Positions 36,217-47,297 of a stretch of 64,000 bases of DNA are shown here, piece after piece. Position 1 is the stretch's first letter, and every line of letters begins with the position of its first letter. The notes under the pieces were generated by a model that had not been told where the DNA came from, ran no database searches, and saw only the letters and a list, made by a program, of their open reading frames with translations. Position numbers and translations under genes: made by a program. Location of the stretch: contig JAUIAU010000004.1 of the NCBI GenBank assembly GCA_030425185.1, positions 1-64,000 on the forward strand, read 5' to 3'. Source of the DNA: Alphaproteobacteria bacterium. Its GTDB lineage: Bacteria > Pseudomonadota > Alphaproteobacteria > Rhodobacterales > Rhodobacteraceae.

Positions 36217-36678
36217 ATGAAACTCTCCACCAAGGGCCGCTACGCGATGGTCGCGCTGGTCGATCTCGCCAGCGCACCGGCCGGAAGCCTCGTTACACTG
36301 TCCGAGATTTCCGAGCGGCAGGACATCTCGGTCACCTATCTCGAGCAGCTCTTCGTCAAGCTGCGGCGCGCGGGGCTGGTGGACTCGGTCCGCGGTCCGG
36401 GCGGCGGGTACCGGCTGGCGCGCTCGGCCGATGCGATCCGCGTGTCCGAGGTGTTCGAGGCCGTGGACGAAACCGTTTCCGCCATGCACACCGGGGCAGG
36501 GGCCTCGGGCGCGGTGTCGGGCACCCGGGCGCAGTCGATGACCAACCGGCTGTGGGAATCGCTGTCGGCCCATGTCTATGTCTTCCTGCACCAGACGCGG
36601 CTTTCGGACGTCGCCCGCAACGGCCTGACCCCCTGTCCGGCGGTGCCGACGCTGTTCACCGTGGTGGACGAGGCATGA
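36217..36678 (+). CDS. iscR: IscR-type Rrf2 regulator lacking the three-cysteine cluster site
   Basis: Rrf2-family transcription factor (153 residues) that senses Fe-S status and controls the suf operon. The winged helix-turn-helix covers about 1-75 (LSTKGRYAMVALVDLA, SVTYLEQLFVKLRRAGLV, GPGGGYRLAR). In E. coli IscR three cysteines follow near 92-104; here that loop (88-108, MHTGAGASGAVSGTR) has none, and the only cysteine is C140. Rhodobacter sphaeroides IscR is known to be of this unusual kind and still binds a cluster. The stop overlaps the desulfurase start (ATGA). Confidence 0.9.
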   Translation: MKLSTKGRYAMVALVDLASAPAGSLVTLSEISERQDISVTYLEQLFVKLRRAGLVDSVRGPGGGYRLARSADAIRVSEVFEAVDETVSAMHTGAGASGAVSGTRAQSMTNRLWESLSAHVYVFLHQTRLSDVARNGLTPCPAVPTLFTVVDEA

Positions 36679-37724
36679 CGCGCCCGCGCGTCTATCTCGA
36701 CCACAACGCGACCATGCCGCTCCGCCCCGAGGCCCGCGCGGCGATGGCCGCGGCGATGGATGTCTGCGGCAACCCGTCGTCCGTCCATGCCGAGGGCCGC
36801 GCCGCCAAGGCGCTGATCGAGACCGCCCGCGCGCAGGTGGCCGAGGCGGTTGGGGCCCTCGACGCCGATATCGTCTTCACGTCCGGTGCCACCGAGGCCG
36901 CCGCGCTGGCGCTGGCCGGGCGCGGGCTGCACGGCGCGGCCATCGAGCACGACGCGGTCGGGGCCTGGGTGGACGACAGCCTGCCGGTCGATGCGCACGG
37001 GCAGGTGACGGTGACCGATCCCGCGCGCAGCACGCTGCAACTGGCCAACTCCGAGACCGGGATCCTCCAGGCCCTGCCGCGGGGGCTTGCGGTCAGCGAC
37101 ATGACGCAGGCAATCGGCAAGATCCCGGTGGCCTTTTCCTGGAGCGGCGTCGACATGGCGCTGATCTCGGCCCACAAGTTCGGCGGCCCGAAAGGGGTGG
37201 GCGCATTGATCCTTCGGCGCGGTCTCGATGTAGACCCCCGTATCAAGGGCGGCGGGCAGGAGATGGGGCGCCGCTCGGGCACCGAGAACATCCTCGGCAT
37301 CGCCGGAATGGGGGCTGCGATAGCCGCCGCGATGCGCGATCTGGAGGCCGGGGTCTGGGAGCGGGTCGCAGAAATTAGAAATATTCTAGAAATAACTCTT
37401 TCCTCCGACGCCAGTTCGACTATTTTTGTCGGGAAAGAGGCCGAGCGCCTTCCGAACACCTCCTGCATCGTGACGCCCGGCTGGAAGGGCGAGACGCAGG
37501 TGATGCAGATGGACCTTGCCGGTGTCGCGATTTCCGCGGGATCGGCCTGTTCCAGCGGGAAGGTGCGCGCCAGCCGGGTTTTGCGGGCCATGGGCCTCGA
37601 CGAGACGGCGGCGGCCTCGGCGATCCGGGTTTCTCTGGGGCCCGAGACGCGCGAAGACGATGTGCTGCGGTTCGCGGAGGCGTGGACGAAGGCACGGCAA
37701 CGGGTTCTGGCGAAGGCGGGCTGA
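36675..37724 (+). CDS. Cysteine desulfurase (class V aminotransferase, IscS/NifS-like)
   Basis: PLP enzyme that takes sulfur from cysteine for Fe-S assembly (349 residues). The PLP lysine is K168 in [10 protein letters not shown], and the sulfur-accepting C292 is in [10 protein letters not shown]. Cofactor contacts include [10 protein letters not shown] and the NSETG motif. It is somewhat shorter than IscS (about 400). Residues about 233-255 (37371-37437) are encoded by strikingly AT-rich sequence with AGA, ATA and CTA codons, unlike the rest. It is the first of two desulfurases in the operon, the other being sufS at the end. Confidence 0.9.
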   Translation: MTRPRVYLDHNATMPLRPEARAAMAAAMDVCGNPSSVHAEGRAAKALIETARAQVAEAVGALDADIVFTSGATEAAALALAGRGLHGAAIEHDAVGAWVDDSLPVDAHGQVTVTDPARSTLQLANSETGILQALPRGLAVSDMTQAIGKIPVAFSWSGVDMALISAHKFGGPKGVGALILRRGLDVDPRIKGGGQEMGRRSGTENILGIAGMGAAIAAAMRDLEAGVWERVAEIRNILEITLSSDASSTIFVGKEAERLPNTSCIVTPGWKGETQVMQMDLAGVAISAGSACSSGKVRASRVLRAMGLDETAAASAIRVSLGPETREDDVLRFAEAWTKARQRVLAKAG

Positions 37725-37791
37725 GCGCGCTGCCGCGGCCCGCAATGACACCAAGGCCCTCAGCGGGCAGCGACTGACAGGAGCCGAGCGA

Positions 37792-39312
<1,521 letters not shown>

Positions 39313-39450
39313 GGCCCGGACCTGCGGAACCGTGACGATGCGTGCTTTTTTCGTACAGACGTGGAATTCCCCGCGCCGGGCTGGCCCCGGACCGGCACGG
39401 GGTCACAGCGGTCGGACAACGGGTCCGCCGTACAACAGGAGGGGCCACCC

Positions 39451-39660
39451 ATGACCTTGATACGACTTGGATACTTTGCCGCGATCGCGGCCGTCGGGCT
39501 GATCTGTGCCTACGCGCCGCATCTCTTCTTCATCACCGCCGACAACTTCGCGCCGCTGAAACTCTTCGTGGCGCTCGGCGGTTTCATCGGAATGTTCTGG
39601 CTGCTGCACGAGGTTCATGCGCAGGGCCAGCGTGAACAGAAGGCCCGCCGGACGCAATGA
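39451..39660 (+). CDS. Small membrane protein within the suf operon
   Basis: A 69-residue protein with two hydrophobic helices (about 5-25 and 35-53) and a charged C-terminal tail ([17 protein letters not shown]). It has a strong AGGAGG ribosome site and its stop overlaps the next start (ATGA), so it is a translated operon member. No family is recognised. A function in Fe-S assembly is only suggested by place. Confidence 0.8.
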   Translation: MTLIRLGYFAAIAAVGLICAYAPHLFFITADNFAPLKLFVALGGFIGMFWLLHEVHAQGQREQKARRTQ

Positions 39661-39968
39661 TCCTGACCACCACCCCCACCGTCGAGGGTTACCAGATCGC
39701 CACCTACCACGGCATCGTCGTGGGCGAGGCGATCCTCGGGGCCAACATCTTCCGGGACGTCTTCGCCGGGATCACCGACATCATCGGCGGCCGGTCCGGT
39801 GCCTATGAACAGTCGCTGGGCGAGGCGCGGACGACGGCTTTGGCGGAACTCGAAGACCGTGCGCGGGCCCTTGGCGCGAACGCGGTGGTGGGGGTGGATC
39901 TCGACTACGAGGTCATCAACAACATGCTGATGGTGTCCGCCTCGGGCACCGCGGTCACTCTGGGCTAG
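39657..39968 (+). CDS. YbjQ/UPF0145 family protein
   Basis: A 103-residue member of the YbjQ (DUF74) family, a small pentameric cytoplasmic fold sometimes called heavy-metal-binding. Characteristic segments are [31 protein letters not shown] and [13 protein letters not shown]. Function is not established. It overlaps the small membrane protein by 4 nt and precedes sufC by 11 nt, so it is part of the suf transcript. Confidence 0.9.
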   Translation: MILTTTPTVEGYQIATYHGIVVGEAILGANIFRDVFAGITDIIGGRSGAYEQSLGEARTTALAELEDRARALGANAVVGVDLDYEVINNMLMVSASGTAVTLG

Positions 39969-39979
39969 GAGCAGGCACG

Positions 39980-40735
39980 ATGCTGGAAATCAGGAACCTT
40001 CACGTCAAGCTCGAGGAAGAGGACAAGCAGATCCTCAAGGGCGTCGATCTGACCATCGAGCCGGGCACCGTGCATGCGATCATGGGGCCGAACGGGTCGG
40101 GCAAGTCCACGCTGTCCTACGTCCTGTCGGGCCGCGACGGCTACGAGGTCACCGAGGGCAGCGCGTCCCTCGAAGAGCAGGACCTTCTGTCGATGGAGCC
40201 GGAAGAGCGCGCCGCGGCGGGCCTGTTCCTGGCGTTCCAGTACCCGGTCGAGATCCCGGGCGTCGGCAACATGACCTTCCTGCGGACCGCGGTGAACGCC
40301 CAGCGCGTGGCCCGCGGCCAGGACGAGATGAGCGCCGCCGACTTCCTGAAGCTGGTCCGCGAAAAGGCGAAGGACCTGAAGATCGACGCCGACATGCTGA
40401 AGCGTCCGGTCAACGTCGGCTTCTCGGGCGGCGAGAAAAAACGCAACGAGATCCTCCAGATGGCGATGCTGGAGCCGAAGATGTGCATCCTCGACGAGAC
40501 CGACTCGGGCCTCGACGTGGACGCGATGAAGCTGGTCTCGGACGGTGTGAACGCGCTGCGCGACGCCGGGCGCTCGTTCCTCGTGATCACCCACTACCAG
40601 CGCCTGCTCGACCACATCCGCCCCGACATCGTGCACATCATGGCGAACGGCCGGATCATCCGGACCGGCGGGCCGGACCTCGCGCTCGAGGTAGAGACGA
40701 ACGGCTACGGCGACCTGCTGGCGGAGGTGGGCTGA
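39980..40735 (+). CDS. sufC: SufC, ATPase of the Fe-S scaffold
   Basis: ABC-type ATPase (251 residues) that drives conformational change in SufBCD; it has no transport role. Walker A is GPNGSGKST, the signature FSGGEKKRNEI is the SufC form, Walker B is MCILDETDSGLD and the H-loop is ITHYQR. Its stop shares the A of the sufD start (TGATG), which fixes the sufD start. Confidence 0.96.
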   Translation: MLEIRNLHVKLEEEDKQILKGVDLTIEPGTVHAIMGPNGSGKSTLSYVLSGRDGYEVTEGSASLEEQDLLSMEPEERAAAGLFLAFQYPVEIPGVGNMTFLRTAVNAQRVARGQDEMSAADFLKLVREKAKDLKIDADMLKRPVNVGFSGGEKKRNEILQMAMLEPKMCILDETDSGLDVDAMKLVSDGVNALRDAGRSFLVITHYQRLLDHIRPDIVHIMANGRIIRTGGPDLALEVETNGYGDLLAEVG

Positions 40736-42033
40736 TGGCCCTGCCTGCTGCGAAACAGGGTGCGCTCGAGGGGCGGCTCGCCACGCTGAGCCTGCCCGAG
40801 GCGGGCGCCTGGGGCACCGAGGCGCGCCGCGACGCCCTCGGCCGGCTCGAGGCGATGGGGCTGCCGGGCCGGCGCGACGAATACTGGCGCTTCACCGATC
40901 CGGGCCTGCTGAACGCGGCCGAGCCCGCCGCCGCCGCAGCCTTCGAGAACGACGAAGCACCGCTTTTCTCGGCGGTGGATCGGCTGAAGCTGGTCTTCGT
41001 CGATGGCGTGTTCGCGCCGGAAAAATCCGATGATATCGCCCTCGAAGGGCTTGAGATCGAACGGCTTTCCGAATCCATGTCGCGCGACATCCATTGGGTG
41101 CGCGAGGTCTACGGCGTGCTGGAGGCCGGGGCGCACAGCCCGGTTCCGCGCCCCCATGCGGCGCTGAACACCGCCTTCGCAAGCGACGGGATCTGCATCC
41201 GGGCGACCGGCAGGGTGTCAAAGCCCGTCAGCCTCGTCTACCTGCACGAGGACGCGGGCTCGGACGCGATCCTGCACCACGTGATCCGGGTCGAGCCGGG
41301 CGCCGAGATGACCCTGCTGGAGAACGGCCCGGCCGCCGCGCGCTTCAACAAGTGCCTCGAGGTGGACGTCGCCGATACCGGCCGGTTCAACCATGTCCGG
41401 GCGCAGGGCCGCGACCACGAACGCGTGGCGGTGACCCATGTCTTTGCCCAGCTCGGCGCCGAGAGCACGTTCAAGTCCTTTACCATGACGGTGAACGGCG
41501 TGATGACCCGGAACGAGGCGGTAATCGACCTGACCGGACCGGACGCCACCGCGCATATCGCGGGCGCCTGCCTGGGCGACGGGGCCAAGGCCGCCTTCCA
41601 TCACGACGATACCGTCTTCGTCCGGCACCGGGCCGAGAACTGCGAAAGCCGCCAGGTCTTCAAGAAGGTGCTGCGGAACGGCGCGACCGGCGTGTTCCAG
41701 GGCAAGATCCTCGTCGACCAGGGCGCGCAGAAGACGGATGGATACCAGATCAGCCAGTCACTGCTGCTGGACGGGGACAGCCAGTTCCTCGCGAAGCCGG
41801 AACTGGAGATCTACGCCGACGACGTGAAGTGCTCGCATGGCTCGACCTCGGGCGCGATCGACGAGACGGGCCTCTTTTACCTTCGCTCGCGCGGCATTCC
41901 GGAGGGCGAGGCCACCGACCTGATGGTGATTGCCTTTCTCGCCGAGGCCATCGACGAGATCGAGGACCGGGTGCTGGCCGAGGATGTCATCGAGCGTCTG
42001 AAGGGCTGGCTCGCCCGGCGGCGGCGGTCCTGA
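40735..42033 (+). CDS. sufD: Fe-S assembly protein SufD
   Basis: SufB paralogue of the SufBCD complex (432 residues). It shows the early GRRDEYWRFTD motif, a divergent beta-helix core, and the conserved C-terminal block CSHGSTSGAIDETGLFYLRSRGI with the conserved histidine. The ATG at 40735 overlaps the sufC stop by one base; a longer frame inside sufC was rejected. Confidence 0.95.
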   Translation: MALPAAKQGALEGRLATLSLPEAGAWGTEARRDALGRLEAMGLPGRRDEYWRFTDPGLLNAAEPAAAAAFENDEAPLFSAVDRLKLVFVDGVFAPEKSDDIALEGLEIERLSESMSRDIHWVREVYGVLEAGAHSPVPRPHAALNTAFASDGICIRATGRVSKPVSLVYLHEDAGSDAILHHVIRVEPGAEMTLLENGPAAARFNKCLEVDVADTGRFNHVRAQGRDHERVAVTHVFAQLGAESTFKSFTMTVNGVMTRNEAVIDLTGPDATAHIAGACLGDGAKAAFHHDDTVFVRHRAENCESRQVFKKVLRNGATGVFQGKILVDQGAQKTDGYQISQSLLLDGDSQFLAKPELEIYADDVKCSHGSTSGAIDETGLFYLRSRGIPEGEATDLMVIAFLAEAIDEIEDRVLAEDVIERLKGWLARRRRS

Positions 42034-42043
42034 TCCGCCCGTC

Positions 42044-42553
42044 ATGCCGCTCTCGACAGACATCGTTGCCAGTTACCGCGGTCCGCGCACAGTGGTCCGC
42101 CGCCACCTGTCGGGACCGGCGCAGGAAGGGCGGGCGCTGGCCTTCCTGATGATCGCCTGTGCGGTGCTCTTCATCGCGCAATGGCCGCGCCTGTTGCGGG
42201 AAGCCACGCTCGACCCCTCGGTTCCGTTCGAGGGCCGGGTGGCCGGGGCGCTGTTCGGCATCGTGCTGGTCCTGCCGTTGCTGGCCTATCTCGTGGCGCT
42301 GGTGGCGCATGGCCTCGCGCGCCTCGCGGGCGGGAAGGGCAGCGCCTACGGTTCGCGCGTCGCGCTGTTCTGGGGGCTGCTCGCCGCCAGCCCGCTGGCG
42401 CTGTTCGACGGCCTCGTCGCCGGGTTCATCGGGGACGGGCCGCAGCGGGCCCTGTCCGGGGCCTTGTTTCTGGGGGCGTTCTTCTACATCTGGGGGGCAG
42501 GGTTGATCGAGACACATCGACCGCCCACAGGCAAGAGCAGGGCCCCGGAATGA
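42044..42553 (+). CDS. YIP1-like membrane protein within the suf operon (first of two)
   Basis: A 169-residue protein with about four hydrophobic segments (33-48, 65-90, 105-125, 135-155). It is weakly similar in pattern to the YIP1-domain protein that follows and overlaps it by 4 nt (ATGA). It is 10 nt from sufD. No function is known. The two may form a heteromeric membrane partner of the Suf system. Confidence 0.75.
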   Translation: MPLSTDIVASYRGPRTVVRRHLSGPAQEGRALAFLMIACAVLFIAQWPRLLREATLDPSVPFEGRVAGALFGIVLVLPLLAYLVALVAHGLARLAGGKGSAYGSRVALFWGLLAASPLALFDGLVAGFIGDGPQRALSGALFLGAFFYIWGAGLIETHRPPTGKSRAPE

Positions 42554-43149
42554 ACCTCACCACGTCATCGCTGCTGTCGCTGGTCGTCGAGACCCTGCGC
42601 AACCCGCGCGAAGGGGCGTCCGCGATCCTGTCGATGACCCCGCCGCGCGCGGTGCTCTGGCAAGCGCTGGCCCTCGTCGTGGTCATCTCGGTGCTGATGT
42701 CCCACGGGGTCGAGGCGCTGTTTCCCCCGGTGGCGGGCGAGCTGGCCGGCCCCTTCAGCCTGTCGCCCTTCGCGCTGGTGATGGTGCAGGGCGGTCTGCT
42801 GCTGGTGATGGTTTTCGCGACGCTCTGGATCGGGCGCGCGCTCGGCGGCACCGGCTCGCTGGAGGAAACGCTGTTCCTCGTGACCTGGCTTCAGTTCATC
42901 ATGATCTGCATCCAGGTCCTGCAGGTGGTGGCGCTGATCGTCATGCCGGTGTTCGCCGGGATCGTCGGCATCGCGGCATTGGCCCTGTTCCTGTGGCTGT
43001 TCGTGAACTTCGTGTCCGTGCTGCATGGCTTTCCCTCTCTCCTGCTGGTCTTCGTCGGGATCGTGGTCTCGGCCTTCGCCGTGGTCTTCGGCCTGTCGCT
43101 GATCCTGGCGCTGATCGGCGTCACTGTTCCCGGAGCCTTCGATGTATGA
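42550..43149 (+). CDS. YIP1-domain membrane protein within the suf operon (second of two)
   Basis: A 199-residue integral membrane protein of the YIP1 family: a short amphipathic start (SLLSLVVETLRNPREGA), then about five hydrophobic helices. The central loop contains GGTGSLEETLFLVTWLQF, typical of bacterial YIP1 proteins. It overlaps sufS by 8 nt, so it belongs to the operon. Role in Fe-S biogenesis is unknown. Confidence 0.82.
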   Translation: MNLTTSSLLSLVVETLRNPREGASAILSMTPPRAVLWQALALVVVISVLMSHGVEALFPPVAGELAGPFSLSPFALVMVQGGLLLVMVFATLWIGRALGGTGSLEETLFLVTWLQFIMICIQVLQVVALIVMPVFAGIVGIAALALFLWLFVNFVSVLHGFPSLLLVFVGIVVSAFAVVFGLSLILALIGVTVPGAFDV

Positions 43150-44362
43150 CGTTCAGGCGGTCCGCCGCGACTTCCCGATTCTCGCACGCGAGGTGAACGG
43201 CAAGCCGCTGGTCTATCTCGACAATGGCGCCTCCGCGCAGAAGCCGCGCGCCGTGATCGACGCCGTGACGCGCACCTATGAAATGGAATATGCGAATGTT
43301 CACAGGGGCTTGCACTTCCTGTCGAACCTTGCGACCGAAAAGTACGAGGCCGTGCGCGGGATCGTGGCCCGCTTCCTCGGGGCGCCGGATCCTGACACCA
43401 TTGTCCTGAATTCGGGCACCACCGAGGGACTCAACATGGTGGCCTATGGCTGGGCCATGCCCCGGTTCCAGGCGGGCGACGAGGTGCTGCTGTCGGTGAT
43501 GGAGCACCACGCCAATATCGTGCCCTGGCATTTCCTGCGCGAGAGGCAGGGCGCCGTGCTGCGCTGGGTCGAGCCGGACGCCCAGGGTGTGCTGGATGCG
43601 CAACGGGTCATCGACGCGATGACCACGCGTACAAAATTGGTCGCCATCACCCATCTTTCCAACGTCTTGGGCAGCGTCGTTGACGTCAAGGCGATCTGCG
43701 ATGCCGCCCGGGCGCGGGGGATTCCCGTGCTGGTCGACGGCAGCCAGGCAGCGGTGCACATGCCGGTCAACGTCGCCGAGATCGGCTGCGACTTCTATGC
43801 CGTCACCGGGCACAAGCTCTACGGACCGTCCGGCTCGGGCGCGATCTACGTGCATCCCGACCGGCTGGCCGAAATGCGGCCCTTCATGGGCGGCGGGGAC
43901 ATGATCCGAGAAGTCACGCGCGACACGGTGACCTACGCCGATCCGCCGATGAAGTTCGAGGCCGGGACACCGGGCATCGTCCAGACCATCGGCCTTGGCG
44001 TCGCGCTTGAGTACATGATGGATCTCGGGCTCGACAACATCGCCGCGCACGAACGGCGCCTGCGCGACTATGCGCGGAGCCGCCTCGACGGGCTGAACTG
44101 GGTCAACGTCCAGGGCCACGCGCCGGACAAGGCGGCGATCTTTTCGTTCACGCTGGACGGGGCCGCGCATGCGCACGACATCTCGACCGTGCTCGACAAG
44201 AAAGGGGTGGCGGTCCGCGCCGGGCATCACTGCGCCCAGCCGCTGATGCAGCATCTCGGGGTTCCGGCGACGTGCCGCGCCAGCTTCGGCCTCTACAACA
44301 CCGAAGGCGAGGTCGATGCCCTGGTCGAGGCGCTGGAGCTCTGCCACGACCTGTTCGGCTGA
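43142..44362 (+). CDS. sufS: SufS cysteine desulfurase
   Basis: Class V PLP desulfurase of the SufS group (406 residues). The PLP lysine is K225 (TGHKLYGPSG), and the sulfur-accepting C364 is in AGHHCAQP, the same position as in E. coli SufS. HRGLHFLS and the H-stacking EHHANIVPW are standard. It normally needs a SufE or SufU partner, and neither is in the window. It is the last gene of the operon here; sufT and sufA, often next, are absent. Confidence 0.95.
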   Translation: MYDVQAVRRDFPILAREVNGKPLVYLDNGASAQKPRAVIDAVTRTYEMEYANVHRGLHFLSNLATEKYEAVRGIVARFLGAPDPDTIVLNSGTTEGLNMVAYGWAMPRFQAGDEVLLSVMEHHANIVPWHFLRERQGAVLRWVEPDAQGVLDAQRVIDAMTTRTKLVAITHLSNVLGSVVDVKAICDAARARGIPVLVDGSQAAVHMPVNVAEIGCDFYAVTGHKLYGPSGSGAIYVHPDRLAEMRPFMGGGDMIREVTRDTVTYADPPMKFEAGTPGIVQTIGLGVALEYMMDLGLDNIAAHERRLRDYARSRLDGLNWVNVQGHAPDKAAIFSFTLDGAAHAHDISTVLDKKGVAVRAGHHCAQPLMQHLGVPATCRASFGLYNTEGEVDALVEALELCHDLFG

Positions 44363-44464
44363 CGCGCCGGGTCGCGGCCCCACGGGGCAACCGGGCGCGA
44401 GAACGGCTTGAACCCACGGGATTTATCGGTCGCGGATTCGAAGGCACTTCGCGCAAGTTCAAGA

Positions 44465-44493
44465 TTGCAGCCCCCGCGCCGATGGCCTATACG
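44465..44493 (+). promoter_or_regulatory. Candidate tRNA-Arg promoter
   Basis: -35 TTGCAG (44465-44470), 17-nt spacer, -10 TATACG (44488-44493), ending 10 nt before the mature tRNA. Spacing is ideal for initiation a few bases upstream of the tRNA. Confidence 0.55.
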
Positions 44494-44503
44494 CAGCCCC
44501 ACG

Positions 44504-44580
<77 letters not shown>

Positions 44581-44638
44581 GATCCCCCTCATGCACCGCA
44601 ATCGCCTCCGGGCCGGGCCAAAGCCTTGACCGGACATT

Positions 44639-44668
44639 AAAAAAGCCCCGACGCCGTGGCGTCAGGGC
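44639..44668 (-). terminator. Terminator of the MepK-like gene
   Basis: On the minus strand GCCC-T-GACGCC, loop AC, GGCGTC-G-GGGC, then TTTTTT: an 11-pair stem with one internal mismatch or wobble. It lies 29 nt after the gene's stop codon. The plus strand has CTTT after the stem, so it could also act weakly on the tRNA transcript. Confidence 0.85.
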
Positions 44669-44696
44669 CTTTGATGTCGCTGCCAGTGCGTGCGGC

Positions 44697-45266
44697 TCAG
44701 GAGCCCCAGCTGCGCACCTGGCCGCAATCCATGTGGACGAAGTTCGACCGGGAATAGCGCCCGACACCGCCCGCCTCGCAAGCGGCGGCCGCCCGGGCCA
44801 TCTGGTTCACCGAGCGCGAGTTCAGCCGCAGGTCGGCCGCTTGTCCCTGCATGTGCAGCGAGTTGCGGGCAACGCCGCTGGAGCGCGCGCGCAGCATCGC
44901 GTTGGTTTCCGGGCTGCGATAGCCGGACAGCAACAGGTAGGGTTCGTCCACGTCCAGCAGGCGATGCGCGGCGGTCATGATGTCCACGGTGCGCCGGTCG
45001 ATCCCGTGCAGCGCGTTGTTCCGCCAATCGCGCATGAAGAAGGTAATTTCGTCGAGTGCCTCGTCGACGTACTCGCCTTCGATCCAGTAGATCGTGTCGA
45101 GCCTTTCGCCCGTGCGCCCGGAATACATGCGGATGCGGCGGATGTCGCCGCCGCCCCGCAGGAACCCTGCCGCATTGGCGTAGAACGGCGCGGCCGCAAC
45201 GGTGGTCGCCGCAAAAGCGCCGAGCAGGCCCCGCCGGGTGATGTTCCCCAAGGATTGAGTGCTCAT
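44697..45266 (-). CDS. MepK-like murein endopeptidase (DUF882/YcbK family), Tat signal
   Basis: Periplasmic zinc peptidase of the DUF882 (peptidase M15-like) family, 189 residues. The twin-arginine signal [14 protein letters not shown] precedes a hydrophobic stretch ending near residue 32. Metal and active-site motifs are [21 protein letters not shown] and [13 protein letters not shown]. coli MepK (YcbK) of this family is Tat-exported and cuts 3-3 peptidoglycan cross-links. The ATG at 45266 (GGGACAGG upstream) is preferred to a GTG at 45284. It is divergent from the L,D-transpeptidase gene, which makes such cross-links. Confidence 0.88.
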   Translation of the reverse strand: MSTQSLGNITRRGLLGAFAATTVAAAPFYANAAGFLRGGGDIRRIRMYSGRTGERLDTIYWIEGEYVDEALDEITFFMRDWRNNALHGIDRRTVDIMTAAHRLLDVDEPYLLLSGYRSPETNAMLRARSSGVARNSLHMQGQAADLRLNSRSVNQMARAAAACEAGGVGRYSRSNFVHMDCGQVRSWGS

Positions 45267-45516
45267 TTGGTTTGCCTGTCCCACACGGCGGCCCGGTTTG
45301 TACCGGACTCACTCACAGTTGACCCCCAAGTGCCGTAAACATGACATAATCCGTGAAGGGGCGAAAGGGCGGCGCGGCGCTTGTCCACGGGATTCTCCTG
45401 TATCGGCAAGAACTTGCGTATCGACGCTGGCAGCGGCGGCGAAACTTTGTTGCGATGGCCCTGTCAGGCCCTAGGGATGGAGGCGGCCCGGAACGTTGCG
45501 GAATCGCCTCGGACCG

Positions 45517-45545
45517 TTGAAAAACAACTGCAAACCCGGTGTAAC
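45517..45545 (+). promoter_or_regulatory. Candidate promoter of the L,D-transpeptidase gene
   Basis: -35 TTGAAA (45517-45522), 17-nt spacer, -10 TGTAAC (45540-45545). The start would give a leader of about 60 nt. The rest of the roughly 350-bp divergent region (45267-45612) shows a short CCGGTG-TAA-CACCGG palindrome at the -10 but no other recognisable element. Confidence 0.4.
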
Positions 45546-45612
45546 ACCGGAATGTGAATGGACTCCGAATACACCAGATCGTGTGGTCGGGAGGACAAGA
45601 AGGAGCAGACCC

Positions 45613-47232
45613 GTGACCGACCATACCCGTGCCGCGCGCCCGTTCTTCCAGCTATCCGCGGCCCTTGCGCTGCTGTCCGCCGCCGTCCTGCCGCAGGCTG
45701 CCCGGGCCGAGGGCGGGATCACAGCGTTCAAGCTGGCGGTGGCCGAGGCCGCCTCCGACATCGACGGGCTGGCCGCCTTCTACCGCGAAACCGATTACAC
45801 CGACCTCTTCACCGGGGCCGACGATGCGGACCGGCGGTTTGCCGTTCTGAACGCGCTGCTGAATGCCGACGATCACGGTCTTCCGGCCGGACGCTACGCG
45901 CCGCAGGCCTTCCGCAGCCTGTTCGACGACATCGACAGCGAGCGCCAGCGCGGCTTTGCCGAGGTGGCTGCGGCGAAGATGTTCCTCTCCTACGCGCGCG
46001 ACATGGAGTCGGGTGCGCTGGAGCCCGGATCGATCGATGCCGGGATCGTCCGGACGCTGCCGCGCCGTGACCCGGCCAAGCTGCTGCAGGATCTCGCCGA
46101 GGGTGAGCCGACGCGCGTGCTGCATGACCTGATCCCGCCGTCGCCGCATTACGCGCGCCTGATGCGGGCCAAGTTCGAGCTTGAGACCACCCTGGCCGCG
46201 GGCGGCTGGGGCGAGACGGTGCGGGCCAATGCGCTGCGCCCGGGCGAGACCGGGCCGTCGGTCATCCAGTTGCGCGACCGGCTGGTCGCGATGGGCTATC
46301 TCGCGCCGACCGCGACCGCGACCTATGACGGCAGCATCGAAGCCGCGGTGCGCCAGTTCCAGATAGACACCGGGCTCGAGCCGGACGGCGTTGCCGGGGC
46401 CTCGACCATCCGCAACATCAACGTCGAGCCGGTCCAGCGCCTGCAGCAGGTGCTCGTCGGTCTCGAGCGCGAGCGCTGGATCAACTTCGAGAAGGGGCTG
46501 GGGCAACGCCACATCATGGTGAACATCCCCGACTTCCACGTGCAGATCTATGACGAGGGCAAGGTCAGCTTCGAGACCCGCTCGGTCGTCGGCCGCCAGC
46601 GCGAGGACAAGCGCACGCCCGAGTTCTCGGACATGATGGACCACATGGTCATCAACCCGACCTGGCATGTGCCGCGCTCGATCGCAACGCTGGAATACCT
46701 GCCGAACATGCAGCGGAACCCGAACGCGCACAGCTACCTGCGCCTGGTCGACGGGGCAGGGCGGGTGGTGCCGCGCTCGGCCATCAACTTCGCCGCCTAC
46801 ACGCCGGGCAACTTCCCGTTCGACATGCAGCAGCCGCCGTCGAACAGCAACGCGCTCGGTCTCGTGAAGTTCATGTTCCCGAACCCGTGGAACATCTACC
46901 TGCACGACAGCCCTGCGAAGAACCTGTTCAATACCGAGGTGCGGACGCACTCCTCGGGCTGCGTGCGCCTCGCCCGGCCCTTCGAGTTCGGCTATGCCCT
47001 GCTGGCCAAGCAGGAAGACGATCCGGTCGGCACCTTCCAGCGCATCCTGCGCACGGGGCAGGAGACCCGCGTCGACCTCGAGAACCCGGTTCCGGTTCAC
47101 ATCACCTATCGCACGGTCTGGGCACCGGTGCGCGGCAACCTGCAGTACCGCGACGATGTCTATGGCCGGGATCGGCTGCTCTGGTCCGCGCTCGAGCGGG
47201 CAGGGGTGGCGCTGCGCGCGGTTCAAAGCTAA
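45613..47232 (+). CDS. YcbB-type L,D-transpeptidase
   Basis: Periplasmic enzyme forming 3-3 peptidoglycan cross-links (539 residues). The signal peptide is about 1-34 ([22 protein letters not shown]). Then come a scaffold region, a peptidoglycan-binding domain at about 210-270 ([33 protein letters not shown]) and the YkuD catalytic domain with H446 and C450 (HSSGCVRL). The GTG at 45613 with AAGGAG upstream was chosen because the signal peptide starts soon after; an earlier ATG at 45496 would add 39 residues unlike a signal. Its neighbour is a MepK-like endopeptidase, as in E. coli ycbB-ycbK. Confidence 0.9.
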   Translation: MTDHTRAARPFFQLSAALALLSAAVLPQAARAEGGITAFKLAVAEAASDIDGLAAFYRETDYTDLFTGADDADRRFAVLNALLNADDHGLPAGRYAPQAFRSLFDDIDSERQRGFAEVAAAKMFLSYARDMESGALEPGSIDAGIVRTLPRRDPAKLLQDLAEGEPTRVLHDLIPPSPHYARLMRAKFELETTLAAGGWGETVRANALRPGETGPSVIQLRDRLVAMGYLAPTATATYDGSIEAAVRQFQIDTGLEPDGVAGASTIRNINVEPVQRLQQVLVGLERERWINFEKGLGQRHIMVNIPDFHVQIYDEGKVSFETRSVVGRQREDKRTPEFSDMMDHMVINPTWHVPRSIATLEYLPNMQRNPNAHSYLRLVDGAGRVVPRSAINFAAYTPGNFPFDMQQPPSNSNALGLVKFMFPNPWNIYLHDSPAKNLFNTEVRTHSSGCVRLARPFEFGYALLAKQEDDPVGTFQRILRTGQETRVDLENPVPVHITYRTVWAPVRGNLQYRDDVYGRDRLLWSALERAGVALRAVQS

Positions 47233-47253
47233 ACCCCGGTGCAACGGGGAAGG

Positions 47254-47278
47254 ACGGCGACCGGTCCCCGGTCGCCGT
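47254..47278 (+). terminator. Hairpin between the L,D-transpeptidase gene and lpxD
   Basis: A perfect 11-bp stem (ACGGCGACCGG / CCGGTCGCCGT) with a 3-nt loop, 21 nt after the transpeptidase stop and 19 nt before lpxD. No T-run follows (TGTCGTG), so termination is uncertain. Confidence 0.45.
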
Positions 47279-47297
47279 TGTCGTGTCAGGACGTTCC

